A DNA stretch of 33,585 nucleotides from Candidatus Parabacteroides intestinigallinarum (GTDB lineage: Bacteria; Bacteroidota; Bacteroidia; Bacteroidales; Tannerellaceae), in contig DXEN01000037.1 in the NCBI GenBank assembly GCA_019114945.1, positions 1-33,585 on the forward strand, in the 5' to 3' direction. The notes beneath the pieces are model-generated. The model made no database searches. It was given only the letters and a program-made list of their open reading frames with translations, and was not told the DNA's origin. The number at the start of each line of letters is the position of its first letter. The stretch's first letter is position 1. Shown piece after piece: positions 30,829 to 33,585 of this stretch. The translations under genes were made by a program, and so were the position numbers.

Positions 30829-31091
30829 CCGATGATTATAAAGACAATACTTCGGTGAATTTTTACCGATAAATTTAAATTAAATAATAGAATCGGCATT
30901 GACCGGTTCAAAAACATATTAAAGAGGTCATTGAAATACTGTCAAGAATGAATCGTCAAGAAGTATAAAATGGATGCTAAATATATGCTAAACGGCTGAA
31001 AATAAAGAAGAAAAGTATTTTATAATTCGATGATTATTAGTAAATTAGAAGTGTCTCGCTACTTTTAATTAGGGCTAAAGAATCACTCCTT
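30829..31091. other. AT-rich region before the IS remnant, no gene
   Basis: Clearly more AT-rich than the core genes. It has a small hairpin TCGGT/ACCGA (around 30853-30870) and only tiny ORFs, the longest after ATG about nine codons. I could not find an inverted repeat matching the right side of the transposase. A direct repeat CGATGATTAT occurs at 30830 and 31028. Confidence 0.5.
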
Positions 31092-32287
31092 ATGCAATAC
31101 CAATCCGAGTGCAGGAATGCTCTCGAATCGGTTGTGAATATAAGCAAATCTTTTCAGAAAGTATTCATGGATGCAATAAAATTATTTATGGCTATACCTG
31201 ACCGCTTCAATTTCCTGCAAATGGGACGATATGGACGTTTCTAGGAACAGACATACCGCAACAATTTTGAGAACGACCGCTTTGACTGTTTTTCCTTCAA
31301 TGAGGCCATAATCAGGGGACACCTTAAAGGCCGTCGCAAGGCGATAGCCATTGATCCGTCTTTTATTCCAAAGTTGAGTGGTAAAACGCCGTGGATTGGC
31401 TATTTCTGGTCCGGTTGTGCCGGTGAATACAGGTGCAGACTGGAAATAACGGGTATCGGGGTTATAGACGTTGACAACCATGAGTGTATGACTTTGGGTT
31501 CTGTGCAGACACCAGATAGCGTAACGTTAGAAAGTCTGGAGAAGAACCTTGTGGATTGGTACAGTGCTTATCTGATCTGCAAACAGGAACATCTGAAAAG
31601 GATTTCCAACATTGTCGTATGTGACGCTTTCTTTTCAAAGTCAACTTTCATCAAGCCATTGTGCGACAATGGATTCAACGTGATAAGCCGTTTCAGAAAT
31701 GATGACGTGCTGTTTTATCCGACTTTGGAAAAAGGGACTGGCAAACGTGGGCGGCCCAAATTGTATGACGGAAAGATTGACTTTGAAAATCTGGACATCA
31801 CGAGGTGTACCGGATACAAAGTGGGCAAGGGCAGGCTTTACGGGCTGAAGGCATACTCCAAAGCCCTCAAACGTTTTGTGAACCTGGCTGTATGGTATTC
31901 TTTGGATACAGGACAAATAAGTGGCAGCTGTATTTCTCTATGGACGGAATGTAGGATGCAAAGGAGGTTCTGGACTTTTACAGGACACGTTTCCAGATAG
32001 AATTCTGCTTTCGCGATGCCAAGCAACATGCCGGGATAACAAACTGTCAGTCCACCGAATTCAGAAAACTAGCATTTCACTTTAACGCATCACTCGCTGC
32101 GATAAACCTCGCCAAGGCCGCTTGTAAGAATATGGGAATGATATATTCCATATCCTCATGCAAGTCGGTCATACACAATACTTACATGCTTGAACGATTT
32201 ATTTGCGTGTCCGGGATCGAACCGGACACGCCTTTAATTGACAAACTTTTCAAAGAACTCATTTTATTTACGGCCAAAGCCGCTTAG
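31092..32287 (+). pseudogene. IS4-family transposase, inactivated
   Basis: A DDE transposase of about 398 residues when its frames are joined. It starts MQYQSECRNALESVVNISKS at 31092. Damage: an in-frame TAG at 31242-31244 after GRYGRF, a frameshift between about 31900 and 31920, and a second TAG at 31952-31954. The catalytic signature is still readable: first Asp in AIDPSFIPK, second Asp in VVCDAFFSKS, and the IS4-type motif Y-2-R-3-E-6-K in YRTRFQIEFCFRDAK (encoded 31979-32023). The natural stop is TAG at 32285-32287. Terminal inverted repeats were not identified, so the limits of the insertion are unknown. GC content is lower than in the neighbouring core genes. Confidence 0.9.
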
Positions 32288-32349
32288 GTTTAGCGAATTT
32301 TTAACGAATTATTATTAATAATAAGTTAATACTCTTGTGATTGTCAATT

Positions 32350-32547
32350 CTACGTCTTCGTTTTCCACATTTGTATATATAGCTTTTGTCCAATTACCTT
32401 GTGGGTCTTTTTTCGGATATTGGATACGATACACATTATCAGCTTATCCAATTCCTCCGTATGGATAACCTGTATTTCTGAAAGGGGCATCGGGACAAAC
32501 GACTTGAAAGCCGCTTCTCCCGACAAATGTTTACGATAACTCCTCAT
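32350..32547 (-). CDS. Short ORF, possibly truncated Fic-like N-terminus
   Basis: A 65-residue frame whose ATG overlaps the Sir2-like stop (ATGA), so it looks like a translated third gene of the minus-strand operon. The first half (FKSFVPMPLSEIQVIHTEEL) faintly resembles the N-terminal segment that precedes Fic domains, but no HPFxxGNGR motif is present. The gene ends close to the IS remnant and is probably cut short. The family guess is weak. Confidence 0.4.
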   Translation of the reverse strand: MRSYRKHLSGEAAFKSFVPMPLSEIQVIHTEELDKLIMCIVSNIRKKTHKVIGQKLYIQMWKTKT

Positions 32548-33233
32548 GCCAATTTCTCCTTTAACTTTTGAAGTGTCACGGCAATATCACCCGCCAGCCC
32601 GATGGATTTATGCGCAATCTCATTGGGAATGTAAAGTTCTTGCGCAAGATTCAGCGTGATATACACGGCTTGCGGTTCACGTGCCGCCAGTTGCATCAGC
32701 GGCAGCTTTATCAGATGGTTTCGGCTGCCTATGCCCAGTTCGAGAATGGCGAGCCGCTTGCCGTGATAACGATTGAGAAAAGCATTGGCTTCTTGACCCT
32801 TGTCTTGCATCGGGCGGTTATGCAGCATATCCTCGAAAGTGCCTTCCACTTCGAACACCTTGCCGGGTGCGAAGCCGGACAGTTCCAGATGCGTGTCGGC
32901 ATTGGAGGTAAGAATGAAGTAGTCCTTATCGCCGGCTACGGCAAGCAGGTCTTTCATTACTTGCGAGGGACGGTAATTTGTTACCCAATGCTGTACCAAA
33001 CGGTTCAGGAACTCCTGACGGTCTTTCTCGTTCGGGTAGGGATAAAAACATCCTTCAATGACACTGCGTATGCCGTATTTCTGTTGGATGTCGCCGAACT
33101 GGCGGCGGAACATCTCGTTATTGGCGAAAATGTGATAACCCTCGGCGATGGACAATCCGTTGCTTGCGCCGATGAGCAAGGCATCGGCATCCTTGATGGC
33201 TTGGGCGGCTTGTTGTATCTTATCCATTTTCAT
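32544..33233 (-). CDS. Divergent Sir2-like (sirtuin fold) protein
   Basis: 229 residues with a recognisable Rossmann sirtuin layout: nucleotide loop GASNGLSIAEGY (22-33), TSNADTHLELSGF (109-121) in place of the usual TQNID block, VFEVEG (126-131) in place of ELHG, and LELGIGSRNHLIKLPLMQLA (164-183). The catalytic His of ordinary sirtuins is replaced by Glu130, and the four zinc cysteines are absent. In this it recalls class M sirtuins, some of which also lack the His and act as ADP-ribosyltransferases, but that role is not shown here. It overlaps the GNAT stop (ATGA) and the downstream short ORF (ATGA), forming a compact operon on the minus strand. Confidence 0.8.
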   Translation of the reverse strand: MKMDKIQQAAQAIKDADALLIGASNGLSIAEGYHIFANNEMFRRQFGDIQQKYGIRSVIEGCFYPYPNEKDRQEFLNRLVQHWVTNYRPSQVMKDLLAVAGDKDYFILTSNADTHLELSGFAPGKVFEVEGTFEDMLHNRPMQDKGQEANAFLNRYHGKRLAILELGIGSRNHLIKLPLMQLAAREPQAVYITLNLAQELYIPNEIAHKSIGLAGDIAVTLQKLKEKLA

Positions 33234-33585
33234 TCAATCGGTTTCCAATAAATATAAGTCATATAATCCGCATCGGGAGTAGAATAGTGCCGGTCGCGAT
33301 ACTCAGATGCCAATGAGAATCCATGTGTCGGATAATAGTCGTGGTCGCAAGATGTGTCTGTCCATAGGAATGCACGTTTAAAACCTTTCTCCTTGAACTC
33401 TTGCGTGATAGTTTGCAAGAGTTGCTTGCCGCAACCTTTCTGTATGCTGACAAAGAGGGAAAGTTTGGCATCCTCGTCGGTCATTTCCGCGATAGTGCTT
33501 CGGTCTGCTTCGTCCATATAATCATTGAGCCTTTCCAACAACTCACTTTCTTGTCGGGACATTGTGGCGCATTGTTCCTTTACCC
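33230..33585 (-). CDS. GNAT-family acetyltransferase, 5' end outside window
   Basis: Partial gene. The frame is open to the right edge (codons before the first visible ATG at 33562 read VKEQCAT), so the true start probably lies outside. Visible part: QKGCGKQLLQTITQEFKEKG, matching the acetyl-CoA pyrophosphate-binding motif and following helix of GNAT enzymes, then FLWTDTSCDHDYYPTHGF, the common YxxxGF strand-helix end. The substrate is unknown. The stop overlaps the Sir2-like start by four bases, so the two are translationally coupled. Confidence 0.75.
   Translation of the reverse strand, partial: VKEQCATMSRQESELLERLNDYMDEADRSTIAEMTDEDAKLSLFVSIQKGCGKQLLQTITQEFKEKGFKRAFLWTDTSCDHDYYPTHGFSLASEYRDRHYSTPDADYMTYIYWKPIE

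Noticed and set aside
30830-31037. 10-bp direct repeat CGATGATTAT as IS target duplication
   Set aside because: Both copies lie on the same side of the transposase, and the length is unremarkable in AT-rich DNA.
1-33585. tRNA or rRNA genes
   Set aside because: I saw no cloverleaf with GTTCGANNC-type arms or rRNA sequence on either strand, though a tRNA scan was not possible.

Overview
The window is chromosomal DNA from a member of the Bacteroidetes, most likely order Bacteroidales. Many promoters match the Bacteroidetes pattern (-33 TTTG or TTG, about 20 bp, -7 TAnnTTTG). The thrS-infC-rpmI-rplT cluster is followed by a structured RNA that fits the Bacteroidales-1 RNA, known to sit downstream of L20 genes. 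Several families (DUF3332, DUF6261, DUF6078, GH92, NigD-like lipoproteins) are typical of gut Bacteroidales. I cannot fix the genus from sequence alone. GC content by eye is moderate in the translation genes, clearly higher from about 6.9 to 13.4 kb, and lower after about 30.8 kb.

Layout. 1-980: a decayed Rpn/PD-(D/E)XK transposase-nuclease gene and the thrS promoter. 981-4350: thrS-infC-rpmI-rplT and a terminator. 4361-4642: a 6S-like Bacteroidales-1 RNA with its own promoter and terminator. 4725-9197: two secreted glycosidases (GH20 hexosaminidase, GH92 alpha-mannosidase) suited to trimming host N-glycans. 9198-11395: a frameshifted DUF3332 lipoprotein gene, a 42-bp tandem hairpin array, a DUF6261 gene, and two related palindromic elements. 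11396-13330: an ABC-F ATPase. 13441-20428: a tightly packed run ftsK, lolA-like, trxB, glycerophosphodiesterase, GHL10-type hydrolase, DUF6078. 20438-20569: a 22-bp hairpin array. 20784-25192: an ECF sigma factor, a protein joining a possible anti-sigma tail and inner-membrane helix to an outer-membrane barrel, and three related lipoproteins. 25226-30705: a Yip1-like membrane protein, smpB, metH and lipB. 30716-33585: a second 22-bp array, an orphan promoter, a dead IS4-family transposase, and a minus-strand group of a short fragment, a divergent Sir2-like protein and a GNAT acetyltransferase cut by the window edge.

Most of the window is ordinary core genome. The parts worth a second look are the 6S-like RNA, the sigma/barrel/lipoprotein module, the covarying palindromic elements and short-hairpin arrays at 21-22 bp spacing between genes, and the Sir2-like gene that lacks the canonical catalytic histidine next to IS debris. 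Three genes are visibly broken (the Rpn-family gene, DUF3332 and the IS4 transposase).
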